64,000 nucleotides of DNA from Alistipes_A hominis (GTDB taxonomy: Bacteria > Bacteroidota > Bacteroidia > Bacteroidales > Rikenellaceae). The DNA is taken from positions 1 through 64,000 of the forward strand of contig NZ_JACOOK010000002.1 in the NCBI RefSeq assembly GCF_014288115.1. Reading direction: 5' to 3'. Position numbers and translations under genes: made by a program. This document shows positions 35,375 through 44,163 of the stretch, in pieces. Position 1 is the stretch's first letter, and each line of letters opens with the position of its first letter. The notes below the pieces were generated by a model. The model saw nothing but the letters and a program-made list of their open reading frames with translations, did no database searches and had not been told where the DNA came from.

Positions 35375-36748
35375 CTATTTGATTTTTTTGATTTCTGCTT
35401 CTATCGTCCGGCGTTTCATCACGATCTCTACCGAATCGCCCGCCTGCAAGCCGACCGGATCGGTCACGATATTCCCGCCGCTGCGCACGACGGCAAACCC
35501 CATGTCGAGAATCCGGTCCGGATCGCGCGTAGCCGCCAGGTCGCCCAGCAAAGATAACGCTTTCGTACGGGATGCGACGTATTCCCGGCTGCGGTGTCTG
35601 AGCATGGCCGACAAATTATCGAGTCGGAAATTCGCGTCCGAAAAGGCAAAACGAGCCGATTGTCGCAATTGCGCCTGCAGCGCCGCCGTGCGGTCTTCCC
35701 GGCGGCGGATCGCTTGCGCCGCCCCATGCCGCAGCGCACCGCGCAACTGTTCCAGCCGCAGCCGCACCGCCTGCGTCCCCTGCGTCGAAATCCGGTTCAG
35801 CGCGAACGCCGCATCCCTCAACGCGCTGCGCCGCTGCAGGAAAAACGCCTGTGCCGCCTCCTTCAGTTCCTTCCTCATATCGTCGAGTCCGGCATCGAAT
35901 TCGGCCATCCCGTTTTTCAGGTACACGGCCACGGCAGTCGGCGTTTTCAACGAAACGGCCGCAACCAGATCGGCCACGCTCTGGTCTTTATCATGTCCGA
36001 TCCCGGCGATCACCGGCAACGGGAACTGCGCCAGGTAACAGCACAGCCGATAGCTGTTGAAGCACCCCAGATCGCTCTGCGAACCGCCCCCTCGGATCAG
36101 CACCAGCGCATCGAAACCGTCCGCCCGGTCGGCCGCCTCGCCCAATGCCCGGACGATCGACTCCTCGGCTTCGGCCCCCTGCATGAAAGCGTCGAACAAC
36201 GTAATTTCGAATCCGTAGGGAGAGGATGAAATCTCCTTCATAAAATCCTGATAACCCGCCGCATTCCGCGACGAGATCACCGCAATCCGCTGAATCGCCG
36301 CAGGCAGCGGCAACTCGCGGTTCATGTCGAACACGCCGTCCTGTCGCAACCGCCGGATCGTCTCCTGTCGCTGGCGCTCCATGTCGCCGAGCGTATAGGT
36401 CGGGTCGATATCGGTAATCTGCAGCGACAATCCGTAAAGTTCGTGGTACGAAACGACCACCTTGACCAGCACCTTCAGCCCCGCTGCGAGGACCTGGCCC
36501 GTCGCTCCCTGGAAATAGGACGCGATCATCGGATAACCGCTGCGCCAAATCACGGCGCTCGCTTTCGCTTTGGGCACATGGTTCGCCCCGCCTTTTTCGA
36601 CCAATTCGATGTAACAGTGGCCGGAATAGTTCACCTTCAGTTCGCTGATCTCCGCTGTCACCCAGTACGGCAGCGGATGGGCGTTGTCGATCCCGCGCTT
36701 GATAAGCGCCTGCAGTTCGCTGAGAGAAATATGCGTGGAAGCCGGCAT
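35375..36748 (-). CDS. xseA: Exodeoxyribonuclease VII large subunit
   Basis: Catalytic subunit of exonuclease VII, 457 residues. An N-terminal OB fold (about 5-105; YWVTAEISELKVNYSGHCYI and VLVKVVVSYHELYGLSLQI) is followed by the catalytic domain (PAAIQRIAVISSRNAAGYQD, LIRGGGSQSDLGCFNSYRL, PVIAGIGHDKDQSVADLVA). A long coiled coil and a C-terminal segment (DPDRILDMGFAVVRSGG) complete it. It begins 8 bases after relA ends and is followed without a gap by xseB. Confidence 0.95.
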   Translation of the reverse strand: MPASTHISLSELQALIKRGIDNAHPLPYWVTAEISELKVNYSGHCYIELVEKGGANHVPKAKASAVIWRSGYPMIASYFQGATGQVLAAGLKVLVKVVVSYHELYGLSLQITDIDPTYTLGDMERQRQETIRRLRQDGVFDMNRELPLPAAIQRIAVISSRNAAGYQDFMKEISSSPYGFEITLFDAFMQGAEAEESIVRALGEAADRADGFDALVLIRGGGSQSDLGCFNSYRLCCYLAQFPLPVIAGIGHDKDQSVADLVAAVSLKTPTAVAVYLKNGMAEFDAGLDDMRKELKEAAQAFFLQRRSALRDAAFALNRISTQGTQAVRLRLEQLRGALRHGAAQAIRRREDRTAALQAQLRQSARFAFSDANFRLDNLSAMLRHRSREYVASRTKALSLLGDLAATRDPDRILDMGFAVVRSGGNIVTDPVGLQAGDSVEIVMKRRTIEAEIKKIK

Positions 36749-36756
36749 CTCTGCGG

Positions 36757-38946
36757 TTATTTATTTACCCGGAACACTTTCTGCACCCCTTTAATTCGCA
36801 TCAGCGAATAGACGACGGCATCGACCAATTGCGTACCGGTCACCTCGATGTTGATCAACCCGGAGAGCATTCCTCCCGACGAGTTCAGGCTCATCGAACG
36901 GATATTGATCTTCAGGTCGCGGTTGATCACTTCGGCGATTTTATTCACCAGGCCGGTCGCATCTTCGGCCTGGATACGCACTGTCGCGACGAACGCGCCC
37001 TTCGCCGCGTTCTGCTGCCAGCGCGCCGGCAACACCCGGTAAGGGTAACGTTCCTTCAGCCGCTGGGCGTTCGGGCAATCCTGCCGGTGGATCGTGATCC
37101 CGCTGTTGATCGTCGTGAAACCGAATATTTCGTCCCCGAAGATCGGATTGCAACACTTGGCCAGTTTGTATTCGATATTACTTAGCGAATTGTCGATAAT
37201 CAGCGCGTCGTCGTTGTCCGAAACGATCTTCGCGGCCGACGGAGCTTTCAACGGATGCCCGTCGTCCAGCGTCCCGTTCAGGTGGCGGGTCAGGATCTCC
37301 TTGATGTCGGGCAGGATGATCTTCTGTTGTGCGATCTGCCCGTACAGCTCGGTTCCCGTCCGCAATTTGTAGTATTTGCTCAGCACCATCACGGCGTCGT
37401 CCATCGTGATGGAGAGTTTCCAGTTCTTGATCTTGCGTTCGAGTTCCTCCCGCCCGAGACTGGCCGCCTTGGCCTGCTCCTCGCGCATGTAGGCCCGGAT
37501 CTTGTTGCGCGCTTTGCTCGTGGTGACGATATTCAGCCAATCGGCTTTCGGTTTCTGGGTTTTCGACGTCAGTATCTCGACGATATCGCCGTTGCGCAGC
37601 ACTTCGCGGAACGACACGTTACGGTGGTTCACCTTACCGCCGACGCAGGTAGCTCCGAGATTGGTATGGATATCGAACGCGAAGTCGAGCACGGTGGCCC
37701 CTTCGCTCAGTTTGCGCAGGTCGCCGTTCGGCGTGAACACGAAGATTTCGCCGGACGACAGCTTTGCATCAAACTTCTGCGCGATCTCCTGCGGCTGAGT
37801 CGTCTCCATGATCTCGCGCAGCTTGGTGAACCACTCCTCGGTTCCCATCGTTCCGCCGCTGACGCCTTTGTAACGCCAATGGGCCGCCACGCCGCGTTCG
37901 GCGACCTCGTCCATCCGCTCACTGCGAATCTGTATCTCGACCCAGCGCCCCTCATTGGAAACGACCGTCGTATGGAGCGATTCGTAACCGTTCGACTTCG
38001 GGATGGATATCCAGTCCCGCATCCGGTCGGGATTCGGCGTATAAAAATCGGTGACGATCGAATAGATCGCCCAGCACTGCGCCTTCTCCTGCTCCTGCGG
38101 ACAGTCGATGATAATCCGGATCGCGAACAGGTCGAACACCTCGTCGAAGCCGATTCGCATCCGCTTCATTTTGCGCCAAATCGAATAGATCGACTTGGTA
38201 CGGCTTTTCAAATGGTATTTGAACCCGAGATGCCGCATTTTTTCTTCGATCGGGCGCACGAACCGGCGGATAAATACCTCGCGTTCGGCGGCCGTTTCGT
38301 TCAACCGCTTGCGGATGTACTCGTAATCGTCCGGTTCCAGGTGCATCAGGGCGAGATCCTCCAGTTCGGATTTGATATTGTACAATCCCAGCTTATGCGC
38401 GATCTGGGCATACAGGTTCAGGCTTTCCCACGATTTTTTGGCCCGTTTCTCCGGCGGAAAAATCTCCAGACGGCGCATCACTTCGAGCCGGTCGGCCAGC
38501 TTGATCAGAATCACGCGGGGATCGGTCGAATAAGAAACGATCAGCTCCCGGAAATTATCGACCTGGTCGTTGGCCACTTTCGGATCGACGTCCGAGATGT
38601 TGCACAACCCCTGCAAGATGCCGACGCACTGTTTTCCGAAATGATTCCCGAGCTTATGAACATCCATCAACTGCAGGCGCACCACATCGTGCAGCAGCGT
38701 CGAGACCGTCGAATTCCGCCCGAGTCCCACCTCCTGAATCACGATCATCGCGGTATTGATCGAATGGGTAACGAAAGGCGTCCCGTCGTGACGAACCAGC
38801 CCTTTCAACCGGTCGACCGCCAGACACAATGCCGAACGCACCACCCCGAAAACCTCGTCGTCGAATACCGAACGCGCCAGATCCAAAAACGGCTGGTAAT
38901 ATTCGGCATCCAGATCAATCTCTTTCTCAACCTCTTCCATATTCAT
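36757..38946 (-). CDS. relA: RelA/SpoT-family (p)ppGpp synthetase with degenerate hydrolase domain
   Basis: A 729-residue long RSH protein: HD hydrolase domain (about 40-195), synthetase domain (about 235-370; GYESLHTTV), TGS domain (about 405-465) and C-terminal ACT domain (about 655-729). In active RSH hydrolases the HD motif continues HDVVED; here it reads H86-D87-V-V-R90-L91, so the acidic pair needed for hydrolysis is lost, and ADRLHNMR reads ADRLEVMR. His61 and the ADR Asp remain. The protein is therefore likely a synthetase-only, RelA-like member that makes the stringent-response alarmone. It heads the relA-xseA-xseB-methyltransferase operon. Hydrolase loss is inferred from sequence. 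Confidence 0.92.
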   Translation of the reverse strand: MNMEEVEKEIDLDAEYYQPFLDLARSVFDDEVFGVVRSALCLAVDRLKGLVRHDGTPFVTHSINTAMIVIQEVGLGRNSTVSTLLHDVVRLQLMDVHKLGNHFGKQCVGILQGLCNISDVDPKVANDQVDNFRELIVSYSTDPRVILIKLADRLEVMRRLEIFPPEKRAKKSWESLNLYAQIAHKLGLYNIKSELEDLALMHLEPDDYEYIRKRLNETAAEREVFIRRFVRPIEEKMRHLGFKYHLKSRTKSIYSIWRKMKRMRIGFDEVFDLFAIRIIIDCPQEQEKAQCWAIYSIVTDFYTPNPDRMRDWISIPKSNGYESLHTTVVSNEGRWVEIQIRSERMDEVAERGVAAHWRYKGVSGGTMGTEEWFTKLREIMETTQPQEIAQKFDAKLSSGEIFVFTPNGDLRKLSEGATVLDFAFDIHTNLGATCVGGKVNHRNVSFREVLRNGDIVEILTSKTQKPKADWLNIVTTSKARNKIRAYMREEQAKAASLGREELERKIKNWKLSITMDDAVMVLSKYYKLRTGTELYGQIAQQKIILPDIKEILTRHLNGTLDDGHPLKAPSAAKIVSDNDDALIIDNSLSNIEYKLAKCCNPIFGDEIFGFTTINSGITIHRQDCPNAQRLKERYPYRVLPARWQQNAAKGAFVATVRIQAEDATGLVNKIAEVINRDLKINIRSMSLNSSGGMLSGLINIEVTGTQLVDAVVYSLMRIKGVQKVFRVNK

Positions 38947-39092
38947 CCCTGTTAGGTTCGTGCGATAAAGTTAATAATTTTTCGGAAACAAATCCGCCTC
39001 CGTTCCGCAACGATTCCATTCGTGCGAACGATCCGGTGCCCGGCATCCCGGACAGCCCCCGCCCCGACGAATAAATCCGACCCCGCGGCACA

Positions 39093-39127
39093 CGAAAAAC
39101 GGGCGGAGCCACAGAGGGTTCCGCCCG
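39093..39127 (-). terminator. Terminator of the rubrerythrin gene
   Basis: ACGGGCGGA (39098-39106) pairs with TCCGCCCGT (39119-39127); on the minus strand a U5 tract follows. It begins 21 bases after the rubrerythrin stop codon. Confidence 0.85.
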
Positions 39128-39147
39128 TCAAATCCGTTTTCGAATCG

Positions 39148-39699
39148 TTATTTCTTAAAATAACGGTTGTAAAGTCCCTCGAAACCTTTTCCGTGACGCG
39201 CTTCGTCTTTGCACATTTCGTGGACGGTATCGTGAATGGCATCCAGTCCCAGTTGTTTGGCACGGGTAGCGATCCGTTTCTTATCTTCGCAGGCGCCGCT
39301 TTCGGCTTCCATCCGGGCTTTCACATTGGTCTTGGTATCCCAAACCACTTCACCCAGCAGTTCGGCAAACTTCGACGCATGTTCTGCCTCCTCCCACGCG
39401 TAACGCTTGAACGCCTCGGCAATTTCGGGATATCCCTCGCGGTCGGCCTGACGACTCATCGCCAGGTACATGCCCACTTCGCTGCACTCGCCGGCAAAAT
39501 GCGCTCTCAAACCCTCGAGCACCTCTTCGTCTACGCCTTTGGCCACGCCGATCACATGTTCGTCGGCCCACGTCAGCGCTTCTCCTTCGACCACTTCCTT
39601 AAATTTCGACGCGGGTTGTTTACACTGCGGACAAAATTCGGGAGCTGCATCCCCTTCGTGAACATAACCGCAAACCGTACAAATAAATTTCTTTTTCAT
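39148..39699 (-). CDS. rbr: Rubrerythrin (rubredoxin domain first)
   Basis: Reduces hydrogen peroxide in anaerobes. The 183-residue protein carries an N-terminal rubredoxin-type iron site (CTVCGYVHEG...CPQC, about residues 6-31). The four-helix diiron domain follows, with Glu/His ligands in HFAGECSEVGMY, WEEAEHASKF and CKDEARHGKGFEGL. The rubredoxin-first order is that of reverse rubrerythrins. The start at 39699 gives MKKKFICT; an ATG two codons upstream is also possible. The PerR-like gene lies 50 bases upstream on the same strand, so both probably answer to peroxide. Confidence 0.93.
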   Translation of the reverse strand: MKKKFICTVCGYVHEGDAAPEFCPQCKQPASKFKEVVEGEALTWADEHVIGVAKGVDEEVLEGLRAHFAGECSEVGMYLAMSRQADREGYPEIAEAFKRYAWEEAEHASKFAELLGEVVWDTKTNVKARMEAESGACEDKKRIATRAKQLGLDAIHDTVHEMCKDEARHGKGFEGLYNRYFKK

Positions 39700-39749
39700 A
39701 GCCATCAAGTTTTTAAGTGATTGATTCTGTTATTATTTCATTTTACCCA

Positions 39750-40166
39750 CTAGTTCGATTTTTTCCGGCACCGCTCGCAGTAGCCTTTATAATAGACCTG
39801 CACTTCGTCGACTTCGTGACGCGGATCGCTCACCTCCAACGCTTCCGGATCGACCGCCAACGGCAGATCGTAAACCGCGCCGCAGCTCCGGCAACGAAAA
39901 TGCGCATGCGGAGAAACATCCCCGTCGAAACGGCTGTTCCGCTCGTCGATATCGAGCAACAGGATCGCGCGGTGCGCAGCCAGCAACTTCAGGGTATTGT
40001 ACACCGTCGTTTTGGAAAGCGTCGGCATCGACGGACTGAGCGCCGTATGGATCTCGTCGGCCGTCGGATGCGTCGGATGCGTCACGAGATACTCCATGAT
40101 CGCGAGCCGCTGCAACGAAGGCCGGATGCCGTATTCCATCAAATAACGGTGCAAATCCTGAATCAT
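39750..40166 (-). CDS. Fur-family regulator, PerR-like
   Basis: A 138-residue metal-dependent repressor. The winged-helix DNA-binding part includes PSLQRLAIMEYLVTHPTHPT and TLSKTTVYNTLKLL. Metal ligands are suggested by HPTADEIH, RFDGDVSPHAHF and the two structural zinc pairs CRSCG and CERC. Its position upstream of rubrerythrin, and a PerR-like palindrome between its promoter and start codon, favour PerR (peroxide sensing) over Fur (iron). The expected behaviour is autorepression plus repression of rbr, relieved when peroxide oxidises a metal-ligand histidine; this is inferred. Confidence 0.88.
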   Translation of the reverse strand: MIQDLHRYLMEYGIRPSLQRLAIMEYLVTHPTHPTADEIHTALSPSMPTLSKTTVYNTLKLLAAHRAILLLDIDERNSRFDGDVSPHAHFRCRSCGAVYDLPLAVDPEALEVSDPRHEVDEVQVYYKGYCERCRKKSN

Positions 40167-40174
40167 CTACAATT

Positions 40175-40189
40175 TTGTATTAATTACAA
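40175..40189 (-). promoter_or_regulatory. PerR-box-like operator
   Basis: TTGTATTAATTACAA is a 7-1-7 palindrome with one mismatched pair and agrees with the PerR consensus TTATAATnATTATAA at most positions. It lies 8 bases before the perR-like start codon and about 8 bases after the predicted transcription start, an ideal repressor position. Confidence 0.65.
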
Positions 40190-40203
40190 CTATTAATCGA
40201 ATG

Positions 40204-40234
40204 CAAATATATATCGAATTTTCGAATCTGCAAA
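40204..40234 (-). promoter_or_regulatory. Promoter of the perR-rbr unit
   Basis: On the minus strand, TTTG (40231-40234) and TATATTTG (40204-40211) are separated by exactly 19 bases, a consensus Bacteroidota promoter. Confidence 0.82.
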
Positions 40235-40298
40235 TTTTTCGGACGGAATTTATTTGGATTTTACCTTATATCCGGCATACAACGTATGAAAATATGTC

Positions 40299-40306
40299 TA
40301 CTTTTG
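40299..40306 (+). promoter_or_regulatory. -7 element overlapping the start of the beta-propeller gene
   Basis: TACTTTTG fits TAnnTTTG but ends only 4 bases before the ATG at 40311, so a transcript from it would be leaderless or nearly so. Confidence 0.4.
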
Positions 40307-40310
40307 CATC

Positions 40311-41414
40311 ATGCAACCAATTAGGACCAAGTGTAAATACGGATATATCGTTTTCGCAATCACGCTATTGATCGCCATCGACTACGTATATCGGTATTTC
40401 GCTTTCGAACCGTACAACCAAAGTCCGCTGAACATCGAAACGCCGGAAGGAAACGCTCAACCTTACCATCCTTCGGTGGTATACATTCCCGGAGGATGGA
40501 ACGGGTATGCTTACTGGATGGCGGAAACGCCCTACCCGTTGGGGCCGGACGGCGATTGGAACGGCCTGCCTCCTTACCGAGCCAGATGGGAAAACCCGTG
40601 CATCCACGCCTCGCACGACGGCATACACTGGGAAACGCCGGGCGACTTGGTCAACCCGATCGACGACCTGAACGAAACCGAGATCGAGAACCGGGATTTC
40701 TTTTCCGACACACATCTGGTGATGAACGGCGACACGCTGGAGTGCTGGTACCGCATCAGCCGCACACAGCGAGACGAAACATACATCCTGCGAAAATACA
40801 GCGCCGACGGCATACACTGGTCGGAACGGGAAACGGTCATCGATCTCCAAGATCCGGCGGTCGTCCGCGAAGGCCCCGGAGGCATGATCGTCAGTCCCGC
40901 GATCCAAAAGATCGGCGGCCGGTATTGCATGTGGTATGTCAACGATATCGGGGAATCCCGGAGCATTTGCCGTTCGTTCTCGGACGATGGCAGAAATTGG
41001 CAGAAAAAAGAGTATTGCCGGCTGTCGGACACCGCCGTCGTCCCTTGGCACATCGACGTACAACGGATCGACAGCATCTATTACATGGTGATTTACGACT
41101 TCCGAAACCTGACCTTGTGGAGCAGCCGCGACGGACTCTTTTTCGAAAAACGGCGGCTGTTGCTCGCCCCGTCCCCGAAACTGGGCTCATTCTATGCCGG
41201 CGGCCTGTACCGCAGCGCTCTGCTCCGGGACGACAAAGAGTGTAAACTCTATTTCAGCGCTTTCGATAAAAAGACCGCCGTCGGACTGATGAGAGGCAAC
41301 TGTCCGGACTCGCTGAAAATATACTCCGTCTCAGGGAACAAAGTGTCCTTCTTCCGGTTCCCGGTCACCTACCTAAGGCAGAAAAAACAGGCGATCGTCC
41401 GCCTTTTCGAATAG
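40311..41414 (+). CDS. Membrane-anchored GH43-like beta-propeller protein
   Basis: A 367-residue protein with one N-terminal membrane helix (about residues 11-27) and an extracytoplasmic part with propeller-type repeats: HPSVVYIPGGWNGYAYWMAE, NPCIHASHDGIHWETPGD, DTHLVMNGDTLECWYRIS, RKYSADGIHWSERE, SPAIQKIGGRYCMWYV and SRDGLFFEKRRL. This fits the GH43/GH32-like glycosidase superfamily, though no catalytic triad can be assigned. It could also be a sugar-binding propeller. No other ATG lies nearby, so the start at 40311 is favoured despite its closeness to the -7 element. Confidence 0.68.
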   Translation: MQPIRTKCKYGYIVFAITLLIAIDYVYRYFAFEPYNQSPLNIETPEGNAQPYHPSVVYIPGGWNGYAYWMAETPYPLGPDGDWNGLPPYRARWENPCIHASHDGIHWETPGDLVNPIDDLNETEIENRDFFSDTHLVMNGDTLECWYRISRTQRDETYILRKYSADGIHWSERETVIDLQDPAVVREGPGGMIVSPAIQKIGGRYCMWYVNDIGESRSICRSFSDDGRNWQKKEYCRLSDTAVVPWHIDVQRIDSIYYMVIYDFRNLTLWSSRDGLFFEKRRLLLAPSPKLGSFYAGGLYRSALLRDDKECKLYFSAFDKKTAVGLMRGNCPDSLKIYSVSGNKVSFFRFPVTYLRQKKQAIVRLFE

Positions 41415-41427
41415 CGAACGCCGGCTC

Positions 41428-41880
41428 TCACACAGCCCGGATCTTCAGGATCGCTTTCCGGACATTGCCGCTGCCGATCAGCGGGGCGTGCGCGTCTTCC
41501 GGGAAAAAAACGACGAATTCCCCCGGATGCAGCGACACATAGCACGAAGGCTTATCGTCGAAAAAAACAATATCGGCCGCTTCGTCGAATTCGCCCCGGG
41601 GCAGAATACACCGTTCGCGCGGACGCCATCCGAACCGCTCTTCGCCCCGAACCCGGAGCGGGATCTGTACGTCGATGTATCGATCGTGCGCTTCGAGAGG
41701 AGCTTCCTGCTCCGGCCGGAGCAACCCTTCGCTGATTACGATATACAGATCGTCTCCGTCGATGGCGTATTTCCCGGGAGCCAACGTATCCATTCGGGCG
41801 ACGGCATAATCGAAAGCTTTTTTGAACCGGGGATGCAGGGCGTCGTACCGCCCCGATCCTGATAACGTATCGACAATCAT
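41428..41880 (-). CDS. YhcH/YjgK/YiaL (DUF386) family protein
   Basis: A 150-residue cupin-like protein. The family signatures GKYAIDGDDLYIVISE, HDRYIDVQIPLRV, GEERFGWRP and FVVFFPEDAHAPLIG with the metal-binding His near the end are all present. E. coli members are linked to sialic-acid or other unusual sugar catabolism, probably as isomerases or cyclases; no sialic-acid genes lie beside this one. It is convergent with the beta-propeller gene (14-base gap), and the EF-G2 gene ends 126 bases upstream. Confidence 0.88.
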   Translation of the reverse strand: MIVDTLSGSGRYDALHPRFKKAFDYAVARMDTLAPGKYAIDGDDLYIVISEGLLRPEQEAPLEAHDRYIDVQIPLRVRGEERFGWRPRERCILPRGEFDEAADIVFFDDKPSCYVSLHPGEFVVFFPEDAHAPLIGSGNVRKAILKIRAV

Positions 41881-41958
41881 AAATCAGGCATTTATCCGTT
41901 TACCGATGCAAGGTACGTACAAACGGCGGGAAAACCAAAAGCCGCCCGGCAACAAACC

Positions 41959-41984
41959 GGGGAAGTCTCGCGCGAGACTTCCCC
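41959..41984 (-). terminator. Hairpin downstream of the EF-G2 gene
   Basis: GGGGAAGTCTCG pairs with CGAGACTTCCCC around a 2-base centre. It lies 22 bases after the EF-G2 stop codon on the minus strand. The U tract is weak. Confidence 0.65.
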
Positions 41985-42006
41985 GAAATTGTCGAAGCGA
42001 CGGCGG

Positions 42007-44163
42007 TTATTCGTCTTTATCGGTATCGGCATACGCCTTCAGCAGTTTCTCCTGCACATCGGCCGGCACCTGCTCGTAAGAGGCGAACTTCATCGAATAG
42101 GTCGCGCGCCCGTTGGTCAGCGAACTGAGCGTAGTCGAATAACGATACATCTCGGCCAGTGGAACCCGGGCTACGAGACGCTCGAATCCCTTGTCGCTGC
42201 TCATCCCTTCGATCATCGCGCGGCGGTTCTGCAGATCGCTCATCACGTCGCCCATCTTGTCGGACGGCACGAGCACCTCGACACTGTAAATCGGCTCCAT
42301 AATCTTCGGGCCGGCCTTTTTGAAAGCTTCCTTGAAAGCATTGCGGCCCGCCAGTTTGAACGACAGCTCGTTCGAATCGACCGGATGCATCTTGCCGTCG
42401 TAAACCACCACCCGGATATCGCGGGCATACGAACCGGTCAGCGGCCCCTCTTCCATCTTCTCCATAATCCCTTTCAGGATGGCCGGCATGAAGCGGGCGT
42501 CGATCGCCCCGCCCACGACGGCGCTGCAAAATACGAGCTTCCCGCCCCACGGGAGCGCTACTTCCTCTTTGGTTTTGATATTCAGCACCAAATCCTTACC
42601 GTCCACCTTATATTTCCCGGGATCGGGCATCCCCTCGAAATAAGGCTCGATTATCATCCACACCTCGCCGAATTGGCCCGCGCCGCCGGACTGTTTTTTA
42701 TGGCGGTAATCGGCGGCAGCCACTTTGGTAATCGTTTCCCGGTAAGGGATTTTCGGCGCGAAAAACTCCACGTCGATCTTATTCTGATTCGCCAGTTGCC
42801 ATTTCAGGATATTCAGGTGGTGTTCGCCCTGCCCCTGCACGATCGTCTGTTTCAGTTCTTTCGAATACTCGACCAGGATCGTCGGATCCTCGAAATGAGC
42901 CCGATTCAGCAGCTCGCCGAGCTTTTCGTCCTCTCCCGTCTTGACCGACCGGACGGCCGCCCGGTAACGGGGTTCCGGGAATTTGATCGGTTCGATCTCG
43001 ATTCCCGATCCGGCGGCGGCCAGCGTCTGGTTCGTACGCGTGCCCTTCAGTTTCACGGTGCAGCCGATGTCCCCGGCCTCCATTTCCGTCACTTTGACGC
43101 GCCCTTTGCCTGCCACGGCGAACAACTGCGATATCTTCTCTTTATTTCCCGTTTTCGAATTGATCAGTTCCATGCCTTCGGCCACCCGACCCGAAACCAC
43201 CCGGAAGAAGGTCATCTCGCCAAGATGCGGTTCGACGGCGCTTTTGAATACGAACAGCGCGGTCGGAGCTTTGCTGTCGGCCGGGACTTCGCCGCCGTCC
43301 ACGTTCCGGAAAGCGGGAGCCTTGATCGGGCCGGGAGCCACGTTGATAATAAACTCCATCAGCCGTTTCGCCCCGATATCGCGTTTGCCCGAAGCGCAGA
43401 ACACCGGCACCAAGTCGCGTTTGGCCAACCCGAGTTTCAGCCCCGAACGCATTTCGTCCTGCGTCAGCACGCCTTTGTCGAAATAGAGTTCCATCAGCGA
43501 CTCGTCGTTCTCGGCGGCCGCTTCGGTCAGTATTTGATTCAGTTCGCGGGCCCGCTCCATTTCGGATTCGGGGATTTCGAGTTCCTCGCGGATCCCGGTA
43601 TCGCCTTTGAACTTGTACATTTTCATCAACAGCACATCGACGAACGCATCGAAACCGGGCCCCGGATTGACCGGATATTGCACCAGCACGGGTTTCACGC
43701 CGGAAGCCACCCTCAGCGATTCGAGCGTATTTTCCCACGAAGCCTTCTCGCTGTCCAATTGATTGATCACGGCGATGATCGGTTTCTCGTGCGCACGCGC
43801 ATAGCGCGCCTGAATTTCCGTCCCCACTTCGAAACCGTTCTGCGCATTCAGCAACATCACGCCCACGTCGGCTACTTTGAACGCCGAAAACAGCCCGCCG
43901 CAAAAGTCGTCCGAACCCGGCGTATCGATGATGTTCAGCTTACACCCGTTGTACTCGGCGAACAGGATCGTCGGGTAAATCGACCGTTTATACAGATGTT
44001 CGACCTCCGTGTAGTCCGACAGCGTATTGTCGTTTTCGATACTGCCGCGGCGGTCGATCACCTTTCCGTCAAAAGCCATTGCCTCGGCCAGAGTCGTCTT
44101 TCCCGAGCCTGAGGCGCCGAGTAGGACTACGTTTTTGATCTCGTGCGTTGTGTATGTCTTCAT
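42007..44163 (-). CDS. Elongation factor G paralogue, EF-G2 type, GTPase centre altered
   Basis: A 718-residue protein with the full EF-G domain order: G domain, domain II, and domains III-V including QGQGEHHLNILKWQL and the domain IV segment. The G1 loop is GASGSGKTTL (16-25) and G4 is NQLD. The G3 motif reads D80-T-P-G-S84, where true EF-G has DTPGH; that His is the residue that activates water for GTP hydrolysis. The switch-I region (RGSIENDNTLSDYTEVEH) also departs from the ERGITI type. This matches the Bacteroidota EF-G2 paralogue reported to support translocation without GTP hydrolysis under nutrient limitation. The housekeeping fusA must lie elsewhere. Confidence 0.9.
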   Translation of the reverse strand: MKTYTTHEIKNVVLLGASGSGKTTLAEAMAFDGKVIDRRGSIENDNTLSDYTEVEHLYKRSIYPTILFAEYNGCKLNIIDTPGSDDFCGGLFSAFKVADVGVMLLNAQNGFEVGTEIQARYARAHEKPIIAVINQLDSEKASWENTLESLRVASGVKPVLVQYPVNPGPGFDAFVDVLLMKMYKFKGDTGIREELEIPESEMERARELNQILTEAAAENDESLMELYFDKGVLTQDEMRSGLKLGLAKRDLVPVFCASGKRDIGAKRLMEFIINVAPGPIKAPAFRNVDGGEVPADSKAPTALFVFKSAVEPHLGEMTFFRVVSGRVAEGMELINSKTGNKEKISQLFAVAGKGRVKVTEMEAGDIGCTVKLKGTRTNQTLAAAGSGIEIEPIKFPEPRYRAAVRSVKTGEDEKLGELLNRAHFEDPTILVEYSKELKQTIVQGQGEHHLNILKWQLANQNKIDVEFFAPKIPYRETITKVAAADYRHKKQSGGAGQFGEVWMIIEPYFEGMPDPGKYKVDGKDLVLNIKTKEEVALPWGGKLVFCSAVVGGAIDARFMPAILKGIMEKMEEGPLTGSYARDIRVVVYDGKMHPVDSNELSFKLAGRNAFKEAFKKAGPKIMEPIYSVEVLVPSDKMGDVMSDLQNRRAMIEGMSSDKGFERLVARVPLAEMYRYSTTLSSLTNGRATYSMKFASYEQVPADVQEKLLKAYADTDKDE

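Noticed and set aside
41989..44112. Very long rightward open frame (about 700 codons) opposite the EF-G2 gene
   Set aside because: It mirrors the coding frame of a well-identified gene; long antisense frames are common here because of GC-rich codon bias. The same applies to the long frames opposite relA, leuS, nadE and the S9 peptidase gene.
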